Source: Alphaproteobacteria bacterium (GTDB lineage: Bacteria > Pseudomonadota > Alphaproteobacteria > ATCC43930 > CGMCC-115725). Taken from it: DNA of 5,672 nt. Position 1 is the first letter of the stretch, and every line of letters begins with the position of its first letter. Positions 5,665 to 5,672 of this stretch are shown here, one piece after another. Under the pieces are notes generated by a model. That model was not told the DNA's origin and searched no databases. It saw only the letters and a program-made list of their open reading frames with translations. A program made the translations under genes and the position numbers. The stretch covers positions 1 through 5,672 of the forward strand of contig JAFMSA010000317.1 of assembly GCA_017353855.1 (NCBI GenBank). Direction: 5' to 3'.

Positions 5665-5672
5665 ACCGTATG

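Overview
The window looks like accessory or mosaic DNA from an alphaproteobacterium, most likely of the Bradyrhizobium/Rhodopseudomonas/Afipia group. That placement is inference, drawn from high GC in the metabolic genes, codon use, and the style of the MBL-fold hydrolase, CaiB/BaiF CoA-transferase and cyclase/TPR sequences. No taxonomic search was possible.

Layout, left to right. (1) Positions 1-296, + strand: the 3' end of an MBL-fold metal-dependent hydrolase gene that begins before the window. (2) Positions 297-1868: about 1.6 kb with no intact gene. Inside it (949-1584, +) is a decayed fragment of a class III adenylate cyclase/TPR protein. It has lost its N-terminal catalytic part, probably lost its middle TPRs, and carries an in-frame amber stop. 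(3) Positions 1869-3755, - strand: a two-gene unit, a family III (CaiB/BaiF) CoA-transferase followed three bases later by a class I SAM-dependent methyltransferase. Both look intact. (4) Positions 3756-4239: no convincing gene. (5) Positions 4240-5672: a 10-TM EamA/DMT-type transporter on the - strand, flanked on both sides by diverged copies of a roughly 90-bp GC-rich repeat in the same orientation.

The most unusual part is the right-hand end. Read on the - strand, each repeat copy ends 31-32 nt before an ATG that opens a very short ORF (17 and 19 codons), so the repeat behaves like a duplicated, structured 5' leader. The right copy leads into a 19-codon ORF with a strong Shine-Dalgarno sequence. 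That ORF contains a perfect 16-bp inverted repeat made of two small palindromes, and it stops 12 nt before the transporter ATG, which lacks a clear Shine-Dalgarno of its own. This suggests operator control and/or translational coupling of the transporter. Another reading is that the 19-codon ORF is the leftover N-terminus of a TetR-type regulator.

Base composition differs between blocks. Lines I counted in the CoA-transferase/methyltransferase pair are about 58-75% GC, those in the transporter about 50-62%, and those in the hydrolase fragment about 45-53%. This supports a patchwork origin.
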